64,000 bases of DNA from Linum tenue (Eukaryota; Streptophyta; Magnoliopsida; Malpighiales; Linaceae). A model generated the notes under the pieces. The model worked only from the letters and a program-made list of their open reading frames with translations, did not search any database and was not told the origin of the DNA. The stretch is taken from assembly GCA_946122785.1 (NCBI GenBank), contig CAMGYJ010000007.1:40449587-40513586 (forward strand), given 5' to 3'. The position numbers were made by a program, and so were the translations under genes. Below are positions 37,576 to 50,611 of the stretch, piece by piece; the first letter of the stretch is position 1, and the number at the start of each line of letters is the position of its first letter.

Positions 37576-38540
37576 TGTTTTGTCTTGAAACGAAAGTGTG
37601 AAAGCGATAATTTAGATCAATACAAATGAACACAAATTTAATGTGTGTTAATAATAAAATGTGCGCTAGCTAATGCATGAGCAAGGAAGAACAAATTTTA
37701 CTGATTTGAGGAGAGTACAAGTTACAAACCGAATTCTGGAACGGACAAACCAAACAAATTGACCTAACAACAAATTAGGGTGATGAAGAGTATTTATAGA
37801 ACTCTTCCCCTAACCGGCTTCTTTCAGTTCTAAAGTGTAAGTCAAGAGGCTAAACACGATCTATCTTTCAGGTCGTCGACGGCTTCGCGTCTCGAGGCAA
37901 AGAAATTGAATGAACGGGCTCAAAGCTGAAATCCCAAACAGAAAACTAAACACATTTTCCAAACCTACAAGAAAATGCCAAAGCAAAACCCTAATACAAA
38001 CCCAAATAGAATAGGACCAAAACACAAAATAAACTCAAAACCAAATTCAACTCATCCTAACAAATCTTTACATTGACTTGAATACCAAATGTACCAGACG
38101 CAACGAAAGTTGCCAGATGTACCCAGACGCGATCCATATCGCCAAACTCAAACGAGATGCAAATTGGTAAACTCGTATTCAATCAAAATTGCCAGACATA
38201 ACAAACTCTCCAAACATGAAAAAATCTCCCCTACCTCCGAATGCCCCTAAGGGCGGTCAACAAATCCAACCATTCGGCGAGTCCAACCCACGTTGAGACT
38301 TGTCAATCAGTTGCAGCTTGATGCATTTGTCACCAACATAACATGTCAAGACATAACCTTGTAGACTATACAAGGTACCAACCTTAACACCTTTCAGAAT
38401 CACTTTAGAACCTTTGTAGACATACAACACTCCACCTTCACCTTTGAAACTGAAACCCTTGTTGTCTAGTAGACTCAAAGATACCAGATTCTTAGTCATC
38501 TCTGAAATATGCTTAACATTGTTCAAGGTGCAAATAGAAC
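37576..38540 (-). mobile_element. Copia retrotransposon: 3' LTR and truncated gag-pol piece (left part)
   Basis: Minus-strand 3' LTR about 37576-38062: starts TGTTAGGATGAG (minus), has a TATA-like CTATAAATA near 37796, and is preceded by a weakened polypurine tract. Inside lies a pol piece, 38526-38257, reading LNNVKHISEMTKNLVSLSLL and GEGGVLYVYKGSKV, the gag-pre-integrase region of Copia polyproteins. Integrase, RT and RNase H are missing: the frame jumps straight from pre-integrase to the LTR, so the copy is internally deleted. At 38540/38541 it is broken by element A and continues at 52680. Confidence 0.78.
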
Positions 38541-39945
38541 TGACTCAACCCAAATATCACAATAAAATCTCACCTAAGGCCCAAGTATAAATCTTAAATG
38601 GGTGTAATATAGAGCAAGTATGTTTAAATATCAACTCGGGCCGACTCATGTACCCCTACATCAATTGTTTGAAACATTATCTAGCAGAATGTTGTTTGTT
38701 AAAATCTCTACAATCTACTATTTATAAGCAATACTTGCAAAGTAAAAGGGTGAAAAACTCTTGGTAAGAAGTTTCACTCGGGAGTTGCTTCCCCCTAACT
38801 AACTACCATGAACCGTAGGATCGAATGAATCGGTGTGTGACAAGGCAATTGTGACCCGCAGGAGGTGCAACAATGGTTAGAAACCATCCTCTCAATTGAT
38901 AAGCCAAGGAAAGCATTATAGGCTACAATTGTAGCCCTCTTGGCTCAAGCAATTGAGGGTTGACTTACCTTCTCCCTCAAAACAAGGTTTGGACGGCATA
39001 ATCATAATTAACCTAGGTGTCTAATTCAAGTTTAGAGGTTTGCCCTACATTAACCTAGTTAGGAGGCATGGAATGCCTAAGAAAACCCAGCTTAATTTGA
39101 GCCTCTTAAGATAAGGGGGCTTCTCTCTAAGCTAGGTTAGAATATCACAATAGATTGTCAAGCACACACAATGCACAATCACCATGAAAAATACCTAAAT
39201 TCTTAAATTAAACACCACCATCACACAATTATTCGATCCACTCAATCAACTACATGATAGAAGTTAGGGTTCTACGACACCCAAGTGAAAAGGAGGACTA
39301 CTCCATGCTAGACAAAGGAAGAACACAAAGGAAGAAGAAAGAAACCATCATTGTGATGCCTCCAACCCTTCTTGTGCTTGTAGAGATCCTCTCTTGAAGA
39401 GGAACTTCCCAAATCTTCATTTGGAGCAAACCCTAGCCTCTTTTCTCTCTTGATTCATGACTTTCTCTCTAGGGTTTCAAGAAGAAGAAGGTTTGTCTCA
39501 CTTTGGGCTCTCCCCTCTTCCTCCTTTCAGCTCTCAATTTATACACAGATCGCGCCCAGTTCACGGTCGTGAACATCAGGCGGGACCGTGAACACAGATC
39601 AAAATGCGTCGCTTCACTTATGGAGTTCACAGTCCATGGCTCTATTTCACGATCGGCGTCAGTAACCTCTGAAACTCCTCTAGACGCTTTGCGATTCACG
39701 GTTTGTGGTTCCAGTTCACAGTCCTGGCGATCGTGAACTCCAAGCTCTGACCGTGAACTGCGGCTGGATCCTCTTCTTTGCCTTGTCTTTGCGCCTTTTC
39801 TTCCAACTTTGGACTCCTGGATTGGTTTCACCTGTTAGACTCCGAAACACAAGAAACCTAGCGTAAAACCCTCATTTTAGGAGCTCAAATGCCACAAACG
39901 CCAAAGAGAAACGGGGATAAAAAGTGTACATTTATGCTCGAATTA
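38541..39945 (-). repeat. 3' LTR of element A
   Basis: About 1405 bases; direct repeat of 48684-49112 plus 51685-52679. Contains the A-type near-palindrome block (39559-39765) directly upstream, in minus sense, of a TATAAATT box near 39537-39544. Confidence 0.88.
39559..39765 (-). promoter_or_regulatory. A-type near-palindromic word block in U3
   Basis: GTTCACGGTCGTGAAC at 39559-39574 (arms GTTCACG/CGTGAAC around GT), then at least seven full or half copies of GTTCACGGTC or its inverse GACCGTGAAC within 200 bases. It lies just upstream of the TATA-like box of the minus-strand LTR. A promoter or enhancer role is inferred from position. Confidence 0.6.
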
Positions 39946-41595
39946 CTCCCCCACACTTAGACGTTTGCTTGTCCCCAAGCAAACCATTTCACACAAGGTA
40001 ATATCTCAACCTAACAAAATACTATGGTATATCAAAGGGCACAAAGTGGCGAATCCCAATGGCTATTGGCAATTAACACATGGACCGTTGCAAGCAATAC
40101 CGACATCCACCACAAACGACATTCGAGGTCACCAAAAAGGGCAAACGAAGGTCTTAGAGGTCTTAGACACGGGTTCAAATGACTGGCAATTGTCTTGGAC
40201 ACGAGGAAAATGCCTTTTGGGTGGTGGAAAACAAAACATGAGGTCCTACATCTTTGCCCTAAACCCAAAGGTTCTATGGTTTCGACTAAGAACCTTCCCT
40301 ACAAACAATGGCCACGAGCATCGGCCAAAAACCTAACTTCTCCCTTTCAAACTATCACCCATCATGAACTACATTCAAGCACATTTCCTCGGTCTATTCT
40401 TGCTATAACATTTCTAACATGGTGGTGAAGGATTTGAACAACACTGTGGGTGTTGCAATGGCTTGAGTGCCAAGAAACCCCTCCTAGAGCATACACTTTG
40501 ATTCTTGTGGCAATATCTACTTTATTTACCCCGTTTTATTACATCTATTTCGATTCTTTTTCTTTTTACTTTCCTTTCCTCTTTTCTTTTCTTTTCTTTT
40601 GAGGGGGGTACTAGAGAGTAAAGCACTTGCCATATTACATTTAACAACCAATGCTCTCTTTTAAGAACTTACTCCAACACTACTCTCTCTTTCATTCCTA
40701 GCAAGAACCACACAAAATCCTCCTTTGTAGAACCTCAATGGAACTCAAAAGTGAGAGCTCCGGGACACAAGGACGCTTCACGTATAGATACAAAGAAAGG
40801 ATGGGGGTTGTTCTATCAAACACCAATAAGCTCACAAGCAATAAGCTCCTACAAGAGAACGACCACCAAACTCACAAGGCTCAAAGGGGTTAACTAGTGG
40901 ATAAAACATTTAGGGATAATCAACATTTGGGAGTGGACTACCTAGTCACCCAATCATCTATTCCAATTCACAAAACATAATGCATGGCAATGGTAATCAA
41001 CAAGTAATCGAGTCAAGACATCCATTCGTTTTTGCACACATGAGAACTAAACCTTTGCATTATCCTAATGCACCTCTCATTCATCATCATAGGACACACT
41101 CGATCACATGCAACAATTTAAGGTCAATGCCAATAAACACGAGATTCTCTCACAAAATGGCCACTTTGATCATGCAAACATTACTTGGAGCCTTCAAAAT
41201 TTTCAAATTTGGGAATAAATCAAGGCACCAAGCATTCAATCACACTCACACAAGCATAATAATAGACTAACCCCCCCCCCCCCCCACACACACACACTTA
41301 AGTTCGACATTGCACTCAATGGCGTAGGATATGGGTAGAACGATGTTACCACATGGCTTGGTGAGTGAAAGTTGGAATTTTTCCGTGGTAGGAGATTTGA
41401 GCTTCAAGGAGAAGACAAAAACACACACAAATACATACTCACTCGAGGCGAGGTTATTACACATAATAGTACAATAGTAGCAGTGTTGTTCACACACACC
41501 AAATAAAAGAAAGAAAAATAAAATAAAAGAGTCAGAGTTCCAAGTGGAGAAGTGGGGCGAAAGAAATCGGCTATGCCACATATCCCACTCGTCGG
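39946..41595 (-). other. 3' untranslated region of element A
   Basis: Polypurine tract at the left, then the GCTTGGGGACAAGCAAACG motif usual just before the tract in Athila/Tat elements. No supported frame. A poly-C run followed by CA repeats sits at 41271-41298. Confidence 0.6.
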
Positions 41596-42508
41596 CTACC
41601 TCTCACTGGTCGAAGGTCCTTCCTCATCATCTGGGAGGATACCCTGGCGACGGGCCATCCTCTCCAGCAAGTCGGTGGTTCGGTCAAGCCGGGTAGTGAC
41701 TCCCACAACGTGGGTCTCGAGGCGATCCATCCTCTTCATGAGGTGATCCCCCGAGGTAGAAGATCCAGCTCTGTATGCTGCTGCCGGTGGTGGTGGTGCA
41801 AGAGGCGGGAGCGTTGGACGCTGGCAGCGTTTAGGAGCTCTAGAAGGTGGCTTCTCTGGAGGAGGGACCCCTGGTAGTAGAGTCAGTCCCTCAATAAACC
41901 GAAATGGTCCAAATTTTTGCAGTAAACGCATGAAACTCAAAGTGCCCTCTTTAAACCCTGAGGTGTGCCCCTCTTTAGTGCAGCCCGCAAGGTTAACATT
42001 AATGTGACGAGCAATATGGGTGATGTAGGGCCCCATTGATGTGACATATCGTTGATTTCCCCCAATGGCTCTGGCAAAAGAGGTGGCCAAGACTGAACCA
42101 AGATGAAGATTGCTAGACGGTTCCACCATGCAAGCGAATGCCAGCAAGATTCTCTCGGTTATCTTGTTCGGATTATGATAGCTCAGGTAGAGGGAACGGG
42201 CAATGAGTGCATTGATGATGCGCCACTGTGGCTTGAGAGTGGACGCCAACATGAGCGCTGATCGAAACGGTGTCCGTCGGTGCTCCGGGAGGTAAATTTT
42301 TTGAAATATTGCATTCATGTCGCACATTCTTGTGGCGTCCTCTTTCCAGTCAGCTCCAGATGCGGCTCCAACTCCCATGGCTCGGGCTAGCCTGTCGAAA
42401 GTCAAGGTGCGGCATTATCCGCCCAAATGGAATTTCATCGTGCGCCTCCAGTTTCTGAACGGGCTCATGGTCTTAGAGATGGTGAAGGTACTGAAAACTC
42501 AAAACAGA

Positions 42509-44632
42509 TGTAACACCCTACCCTATATGTTTTGCCTAATCATATTGTTCATACAATTGCAGCGGAATTAATCTCGGGTGTTACACTAATTATCAAAATT
42601 TACCCAAATAAAATTTCGACATGAATTACTCGCGTAATGGGCTAACAGTTCTTCCATCTGATCCTGCAAAATAATTCATCTAAATCCATGCATTCATAGA
42701 CAAACATATACACTCACTGCCATATGCATTGGCTTTTCATAGCCATAGTCACAGTTTCATGTTACACCACTGCATCCTATACTGATACATGCCATAATCG
42801 TCACAACTTACATAATTACACAAATATACACATATCATCAACTTTCCACACCTGTGGATATCTCACACTACATCAGAAGCTAGTATGCACATGAAAAACG
42901 TTCTCAAAACATTTTACAAAAAGGTGTGGATCACTGGCCAAAATCCCGAGTAGTAGTCCAAGCACAGAATAGTTGAAGACCATACCTCATCTTGTCTTCA
43001 ACTCTTGCTCAACTCCCACCTATACACCTATCTACTGCTGCTGCTGGTGATGATCTGCTTACACATGGCATAAGCAGAGAAAAAGGATAAAGAGGGTCAG
43101 CTCATAGCTGAGTGAGATAATCATAGCATCGTGAGTTCATAACAGAGCATACCCCTACCATACATCTAGCAAACAAGCCAAAACACTAGGATCAGACCTC
43201 AGACATCCGACATCCCAATAGGCAAAAGACTCAACCACCTTGACTTATGCATATGCATCTTATCATGTTTTACTTATAGGCGTCTGGCTACTCCCATGCT
43301 AATTATTCTCCCGGGAATACGGACCAAACATCTCGTGGATGTGGTCATATCGGACCCACCACTGCCGGTGTAGTCATATCGGACCTGACACCACTATGGG
43401 TGTGGTCATATCGGACTCAACACCACTCTGGGTGTGGTCATATCTCATGATGAATCAACGGTCAACACCACATCAGGGGTGTGACATAACATATCATAAC
43501 GGAGTAATAGCATGGGGAGCCCTAATTACTATGTAATTGACCATGAGACCAAATCACTCTTATTTGGTAATCTTATACATAATCCATATCTCATCTTGCT
43601 TACTCATAATTCGTTACTTGTACATGTACTTGACCTGGCCATAATTGGCTCAACATAGGTAAATCAGGAGTCGTATAATTGTACTTCCTCGGGATAAACC
43701 CTCGTGCAAGTCATCCTCCTTAAACATCATAATATCACCAGGGAATATATATTTTCCCACATATGCATCCAAATACAACAATCATGAAAAATCATACCCA
43801 ATCACCTTTTCGAACCATCATAAGGCATATCAACAGTCAAGCCCACAATTTGCAACATATACGAAATCATCACCATAAACAAGGTCCATCTCGATTACGG
43901 CAAGTCAATAATATCATACAGTAGTCCATGATTCATCATATAGCACAAAAGTTCATACACCCCTAATCATGCCATTCTAGTTCACCTAGGTCAATTCTAA
44001 GCATCAATATAATTATCGTGATACGACAAACCCGGTATGCCGTGCTAATCCCTCACCAGTTCTGGTCGTTCAAACACCGGTTTAACCTTCCCGTACTAAA
44101 ACGTCGATTTCACGAACGAACCCCGAATTAAAATCCGAGACCGTCCTAATATCCCCTGCAATATCCCCGTTAATATTAGTTCTAGGCTCCGGGTCAAATT
44201 CTTGATAAAAACACATCAAACCCTGGCCGGAGCTAAATTCAGCGATCCCGGCTCCGACCTAAATAATAGCCGAAATTCAGGGATTAGAACTAGAGGATTG
44301 ATTACCTCGCTGCAGGAAGCTCGTATAAGAAATTTGGGCTCAATCCGGCTTCCGGATACTCCGAAACCCTAATTTGGTTTATCGGGAATTCAAGAAATTC
44401 CTGAACCAAAAACTCGTTTTAAAGCTCTAAATCGATAAATCACGATGAATAGATGAATTAGGTATAACTTACGGGATTTTTGGATCACTTATGCTCAAGA
44501 ATCGAGCCTTGGAGTTTTCCCCCGACGTTCCCCTGTACTCTCTCCGCTCGCTCTGGTTTTTGCTTCTCTCGGTTGAGAATTGGAGATGTTGAGAATAAAT
44601 GGACAGGCAGGGGGAATTAAATGGACCGAGTA

Positions 44633-44663
<31 letters not shown>

Positions 44664-44794
44664 TTAATTAATACGTATACTTATTCGATCGATCGATAAT
44701 CCGATTTTCGTCGAAATACTGCCAAAATGCTCGATTTTAAATCGCGAACTTTCTAGCGATCGAAATATGAGTTTTGCCATAACGGGATGTTACA
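42509..44794. mobile_element. Solo LTR (Gypsy, TGTAACACCC...GGATGTTACA)
   Basis: 2286 bases starting TGTAACACCC and ending GGATGTTACA, flanked by exact ACAGA copies (42504-42508, 44795-44799). No internal gag or pol, so it is a solo LTR. The termini and the repeated GTGGTCATATCGGA block suggest a chromovirus-type Gypsy family. A TA microsatellite lies at 44634-44661. Confidence 0.88.
43341..43443. repeat. About 30-base tandem repeat in the solo LTR
   Basis: GTGGTCATATCGGA-like units start at 43341, 43370, 43402 and 43433, separated by CACCAC-rich spacers. Four imperfect units. Confidence 0.85.
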
Positions 44795-45839
44795 ACAGAG
44801 CTCCCCATAAATGTCATCTTCCAATTCGAGGAGCTGGCGGCATTGTGCATGCGCCACAACATCCCTCATGATATCTCCACAATGAAGACCATCGAACTGA
44901 GTGAAGTCGAGCTTCCAGTGGTCTCCAGAGTGAGCGCTTGCCCAAAATCTCAGCTCTTTTTCCATTGCGGGTCCCCTCTTAGCACTGAAAGTTACGGGTG
45001 CTTCATGTTGACCATCTCGCAAAACATTCGAACATGTACCATACGTGGAAAAAATTGTCAATCTCAACTCATTGACAGGAAAAAGAACTCCCCCAACATT
45101 TATATTTGCACTGCAGGTCCATGCCATTTAGAACAATTAAGCTCAAGCACACTCTAGGTATTTCATGGTTTATCCACACAAAAATTCTAACCCAAACCAT
45201 GCCACAGTGGCTACCATCCACCACTCAAGCATAAAAAATCCACATTCGTTCATGTTTTTGCACTTGGTGGGCAAAATTTACAATTGAAAGCAATTTGTCC
45301 TAAATTATGCCCATCAAGGTGCAATTAAGCTCATTCAAACACATTCAACATTCATGCATCACAAATCACCTAATCCCTCGCCTTATTTCTAAGTTCAACA
45401 TTCAATTCACTATGTTCTCCTCACTTCACTCCCTAATCCGATTCTCCACAATTGACAAAGGTAAAGTCGAAAACAAACCTGGAGACTCAAGTAGGATCAT
45501 AGGGGAAGTGAGGGCAGGGCGAGGGAAGCAAAAATCTAGCCAAAATTTGGCCGAAGAAGTGTCATCGGAAGCTCATCGAAGACTCGTCGGAGGCTCGCCG
45601 ACGGTGACTTCACCGAAAAAATTGACTCCAAATCTCCCCAAAATCTAAGTGGAGGCCGCCCTTGACGAGGGGATATTGGGTCTGTGATTAGTTTTTGATT
45701 TGGGTGGTCGGAGGGCGGTGAAAATGGTGAAATTCGTCGAAAAATCGTGGGTTTCCGGCGAATTTGAAAGGATTTCGACGAGTTTGGGTCGTGAAATGAA
45801 GATAAGACGTTCATGGCCCTTTTACAGGAAGACCCCGAG

Positions 45840-46012
45840 GTTCACGGACGCGTTTGCTAGTTCACGGTCGCTAAGACCGTGAGCATAGCTTGCGGTCCGC
45901 GAACTAGGGTGAAACGGTGGGTTTCACAACACGTGGAAGCACCCTGGTTCACGGACGTGTTTGGCAATTCACGGTTGACCGTGAACTCCAAGTGCAAACC
46001 ATGAACTGCAGT
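45840..46012 (-). promoter_or_regulatory. Internal A-type near-palindromic word block
   Basis: Copies of GTTCACGG, TTCACGGTC, GACCGTGA and TTGACCGTGAAC are spread over 170 bases between the gag remnant and the Athila-type ORF of element A. They are the same words as in the A LTR. A CTGTAAAAGG stretch lies just downstream in minus sense (about 45815-45825). It could be an internal promoter or an LTR remnant; both are inferences. Confidence 0.5.
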
Positions 46013-46269
46013 GAAAACATGGCATTTCCGAAAATTTTTGACTCGACGTACTCCATTGTGCCTACTATCGATCACAACATAGCTCAAAATATCCAATCAT
46101 TAAGACATGGCACGGGGATACCACTCGACCCCTTGAACTCTTCACTTGACACAAAAAACGAAAATAAGGAGGAAAAAAACTCTGTTGGGTTACCTCCCAA
46201 CAAGAGCTAAGTTATCGTCATTAGCTTGACGGTTGCAGATCTATCACGCCTTTGAACGTGATGCCACCT

Positions 46270-48200
46270 AGAGTGGATCTGCCACCATCTTGGGGCGAGG
46301 CATGTCGTCTCCCAACTTAAACTCTATGGGATGGCCTTCTTGGCCGATGACTTTCGCTTTGCCCTTTTCCTTCCTCCGGGCATTAGCGTGATTCATCATG
46401 TCCCTCCAAGCTCTTTTCCTTCCTTCTTTGGGAAAGATGCCCTCCTTGCTTTCCTGCTTCACATCACCACAAGGAACAACAGTAATAGTGGGGTTTACCT
46501 TAAAAAGGTTCTCCTCCACTTGCGTTCTTATCATCTGGTTCCACTTTCTCTACATCCGCCATGGAATCGGGTTGCTTCTTGGGCAACCTATTGAGGATGA
46601 AGGTTGAGCACTCCTCTCTTAGGGTGACATTGGCGAGTTCTTGGAACTTCGGCTTCTTGGAGAGAAGCCCCTTGAGGTATTTCGAGTACTGTGGCATGTG
46701 GGCCATTGCCTAAAGGAAGGGAATGTTGAGGTGGAGTTTTCTGAGCATCTCCATGAAACCTCCACATTCCGCTTCCAATCTTTCTTTGTGCACCATTGTG
46801 GGAAAAGGTAGGGGTTGCGTGTACTCAGCCATTGGAGGTGGGATTGGCGATGCCTTCCTCGCCACTCCTCTCTTTTTTCCCGAGGTTTCTTCTTTTCCAC
46901 CCTCAGGTAGAGGGTCTTCTTTATCATTCACTTCTTCAGCAACGACCTTCAGAGTCACTTTCCCACTTCTCAATTGAATTGCATTCACCCTGGCATGATC
47001 CTTGGGATTTGCAACGGTTTGAGACGGTAGGCCTCCTTTTGGTCTATCGGTGAGGATCCCTACAAGATTGCCGATTTGCACTTCCAAATTCTGGAGACTT
47101 GCTTGATGACTTCGGAGTCCCGCCTCAACCAAGGTAAACTTGGAGGTTGCCACATCCATGAATTGCTCAATCTTCTCGAACTTCTGAGAGCTTGTACTGA
47201 CGAAGGTGGTGATGAGATCTTCATTTTTAGAAAACTTGTCGACTTGTTATTGTTGTTGGAACCCTTCACCACCTTGTGCTTGGTATGGTTGTTGGAAGTT
47301 CGAGTTTTGGAATTGAGGTCTTTGTTGGATGAAAGTTGGCCGAGGTTGATAGTTATCCGTCGGACCTTGGAAACTGGGAGGTCTTGGATTGGTAGGGGAG
47401 ACCAAGCAAAGTTTGGATGATTGCGCCACCCGGGGTTGTAGGTGTTGTTATAAGGGTTGTTCCCTCTAGCATTGGCAATGAAACTCACTTGTTCCTCGGG
47501 GGTACATATTTCCTTCACCGCTTGGCAATCCGCAATTTCATGATTAGTGCTAGAACACACATCACAAGACATCACCACTCTCTTCCCTTGCTTCTTGTCC
47601 TCAAGAATCACCTCGATCAACTTGTCAAGCTTAGCTTCAACTAGAGCACTTGCTCCCACACTTTTCACTCCTCTTTTGGTGCTTCTCTTACCACTCCTTG
47701 TCAAGCCCCAACCATATCCTTTGAGAGCCATATCTTCGAGCAACTCGGTCACCTGAGGTGGAGTCATGTTCATCAACTTCCTTTGGCAAAGTGAGTCGAT
47801 GGGAATCTTGCCATCTTGAATGAGACCGCCATAGAAAGTCTCTATCCGAAATTCCTCCTCGGATTCATGGTGAGGGCATTGGAGGAAGTAGTGTGAGAAT
47901 CATTCCCATGCATCCCTCAACGTCTCATCTTCCTCTTGCTCAAAGTGAGTGATCTTCTTCCTCCACTCGGCCGTCTTGGAAGGAGGACAATATCAGGTCA
48001 TAAACTTGTTGAGCAAATCACCCCAAGAGGTGATGGATCGAGTCGGTCAGGTTGTTGAGCCATCGGTGCGCCTTCCCCACAAGAGAGTAGGGGAATAGCC
48101 TCAGTTGCAATGCCTCCTCGGGGATGCCGTTTATCTTCAGGCTTCCTGCAAGCTCAAGACACCTTTGAACATGCTCTCGCGGTGATTCATTGGAAAGCCT
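46270..48200 (-). pseudogene. gag of element A (Retrotrans_gag, zinc knuckle), broken
   Basis: Minus-strand order. 48180-47780: Retrotrans_gag region with WRKKITHF, CPHHESEEEFRIETFYGGL and IPIDSLCQRKLMNMTP, interrupted by stops. 47776-47400: LLEDMALKGYGWG, zinc-knuckle-like CDVCSSTNHEIADC, then NNPYNNTYNPGWRNHPNF, a hallmark of Athila/Tat gag. A Gln/Asn-rich stretch follows. 47159-46500: a coiled region and a YSKYLKGLL segment with KFQELANVTLREECS. At least two stops (near 47900 and 47994) and several frameshifts. The protease and all of pol expected after this point are absent. Confidence 0.8.
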
Positions 48201-48663
48201 ATGGAATAATACATTGTTTTAAATCATCGTGACGAGAGCGGGCTTGATTTCAAAGTTGTTGGCGGCCACGGGTGGATGTAGGATGGGAGATTGGATATCC
48301 ATCGCCTGTGGGGCCATGTAATAGCCTATAGTTCTCGATTCTTCCTCGGCTCCCACTTCCTCATTTTGGTTCTGGATCGGATTAGCACCGCAATGTTGAT
48401 TCCCTGCCATCTCAACCCCTCTCTTCAATTATCCTTATTGCTTCCGCTAACTCCCTCTCACGAGCCAAAAATCGAAGAGTCTGGTTGATATTCTTGTCTA
48501 TTGGTGTTAAAGGCGTCAAATTGCCCCGTTTCATACACCTCACTGCACACACTTAGAGAACGACAACACGTCTAGCACAAGCAAAATCCATACTTAGCAA
48601 AACTAAAAATAAAAGCTAGACTAACAACAAATAATCTTTTCAAGATAACGGACCGAAGCTCAT

Positions 48664-48683
48664 CGGCAACGGCGTCAAAAACT
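48664..48683 (-). other. Primer-binding site region of element A
   Basis: Directly after the 5' LTR (minus sense) lies AGTTTTTGACGCCGTTGCCG, close to the tRNA-Asp complement TGGCGCCGTTGCC known from Athila-like elements. Confidence 0.65.
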
Positions 48684-49418
48684 TGACTCAACCTAAATAT
48701 CACAATAAAATCCCACCTAAAGCCCAAGTATAAACCTTAAATAGGTGTAATATAGGGCAAGTATGTTTAAATATCAACCCGGACCGGCCCATGTACCCCT
48801 ACTTTAATTGTTTGAAACATTATCAAGCGAAATGTTGTTTGTTAAAATATCTACAATCTACTATTTAAAAGCAAGACTTTAAAAGTAAAAGGGTGAAAAA
48901 CTCTTGGCGAGAAGCTTCACTCGAGAGCTGCTCCCCCCAAACTAACTACCATGAACTGTGGGATCGAATGAATTAGTGTGTGACTAAGCCAATTGTGACC
49001 CATAGGAGGTGCAACAATGTTTAGAAACCATCCTCTCAATTTCTAGGCCAAGGAAAGCATTATAGGCTACAATTGTAGCCCTCTTGGCTCAAGCAATTGA
49101 GGATTGACTTACTAATGACTCAATATTTGCACATGTTTTCCCCTTTGTTTCTTGATCGTTTAAGCTTGCATTATCGCTTCTTTGGCCTATTTTACAATAG
49201 GTTGTGTTCCTTTGTCCCATTTTAGGTCCTAGTAAGTAAAGGGAGGCATAGGCACAAGTTTCAAGTCAATCGGAGATCAATTGGCGATTCAGAAGAAGAA
49301 ACTCGGGCATGACCTGAAGAAGAATGGATTTATACCTCATTTATGGACAAAGAATCATGCAAGCATGTCATGAAAATAAATAGGATGAGACTACAAGCGT
49401 CTAGGATCAAACGACAAC

Positions 49419-50516
49419 TGATGGACCCTCTATTTCACCACCTATCATCTCATACAAATGAGTAATAAGGATGCAAATAAAACCACCACAATTTCCCCCA
49501 CGTGGCTACAATGGTGGCATGGCAATATATTTCCATGAATTGGGTGTTTAAGTGGTGTGCTAGTTAAAAGGTTTACCTCTAGCCACTCACTACCCTATTT
49601 ACCCCATTCAACTACACGTGGAGTAATGGTTGAAAGACAAATGTATCTCTTCTCCATCAATTGATCAATTAATTAATTTGTTATTTAACTCTCTGTTAAG
49701 TCCCAGGGAAGCCACCTAACATATCACTTTCCCATGCTTCCACGTATGAAAGGCAAGGTGGACATATGGGTAGATTTTAAGCACAATTGCCACCTCAATG
49801 TTGGCCACGCATTTGGCAATTGCCATCACACCTTCTGATACATGGGCAAAAATAATTCCTCCAATTACCACCTCATGACCACGTGTTAGCTTGTGGGAAT
49901 GTTTACTTAATTTCTTATATTACACACCATCCACTAATCAACTCTTTTATTAATCCATTCCATGCAAAATCCATTTTGGTACGTGTATAAGTTGGGTAAG
50001 TAAACATGCATTGATGGTGTGAATGAATATTTACATCCAATCAAAGTAAGTTGTTTCCTTGTCTTTCTTCTATACGTTGTTAAATTATTGATGTGTTTAT
50101 TTGCTACATGCCAACCCTCTATTGCACTGAAGGATGGGAGGTAAATGTATTATTTTTATTTTATTACGAGCACGCCACCTACGCTAGAAGCAGGAGGCAC
50201 CTATAAATAAGACGCTCATTTATGTTTCCTCGGCAGCTGGTCTAAAACTCAGAGAATTCACTTTCTAAAAACGAGTTCATTTTGGAGTTGAACTTCTAAA
50301 TCTCTCTCAATAGCCGGCTCTATACGCCGTCCCCGGTTACTCTCCTCTCAAATACTGACTTGAGCTTCAGAGCAGGTCCCTGCCGACCACCGGCCGGCGG
50401 GTCCCTCTTTTGCAGGTGTCTATCTCGGAGGCTGGCGGCGGACGTTGGTGAGGAAGATCGGCGCTCACCGGACCTCAAACACATTGAAGCAGGCTCCTCG
50501 GAGCTTGGCATCAACA
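49419..50516 (+). mobile_element. Solo LTR C nested in the B LTR
   Basis: 1098 bases starting TGATGGACCC and ending GCATCAACA, flanked by exact ACAAC (49414-49418, 50517-50521). The second B LTR copy is uninterrupted at this point, which confirms the insertion. Contains a TATAAATA box near 50202-50209, so it is a plus-oriented LTR. Confidence 0.85.
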
Positions 50517-50611
50517 ACAACTGATTCGGAGTTCAGACGAGGGAGAAACGAAGCATTGAATATAAGGAACATGTTCGGCGGAAGAAACACGGGCATACTA
50601 CCCTAAAAACA

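Larger units (their letters stand above)
41596..45127 (-). pseudogene. Athila-type ORF-1 of element A, split by a solo LTR
   Basis: The N-terminal piece (45127-44795) ends DDIYGELC. After the solo LTR insertion (42509-44794) it resumes at 42508 with STFTISKT-like sequence, then a stop, then the long frame 42405-41596 (RLARAMGVG, GPYITHIARHINVNLAG). This order resembles the plant Athila ORF-1 family (Pfam ATHILA), whose function is unproven and which is sometimes called env-like. The C-terminal part has a Pro-rich stretch, a coiled-coil-like RMDRLETHVVGVTTRLDR and an acidic end. A frameshift and an in-frame stop make it inactive even without the insertion. Confidence 0.7.

Noticed and set aside
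41271..41298. Poly-C/CA run as a regulatory site
   Set aside because: Simple sequence in the untranslated part of a dead retroelement.
43341..43443. CRISPR-like spaced repeats
   Set aside because: Only four imperfect units inside a plant LTR with related spacers; there is no cas gene and the genome is eukaryotic.
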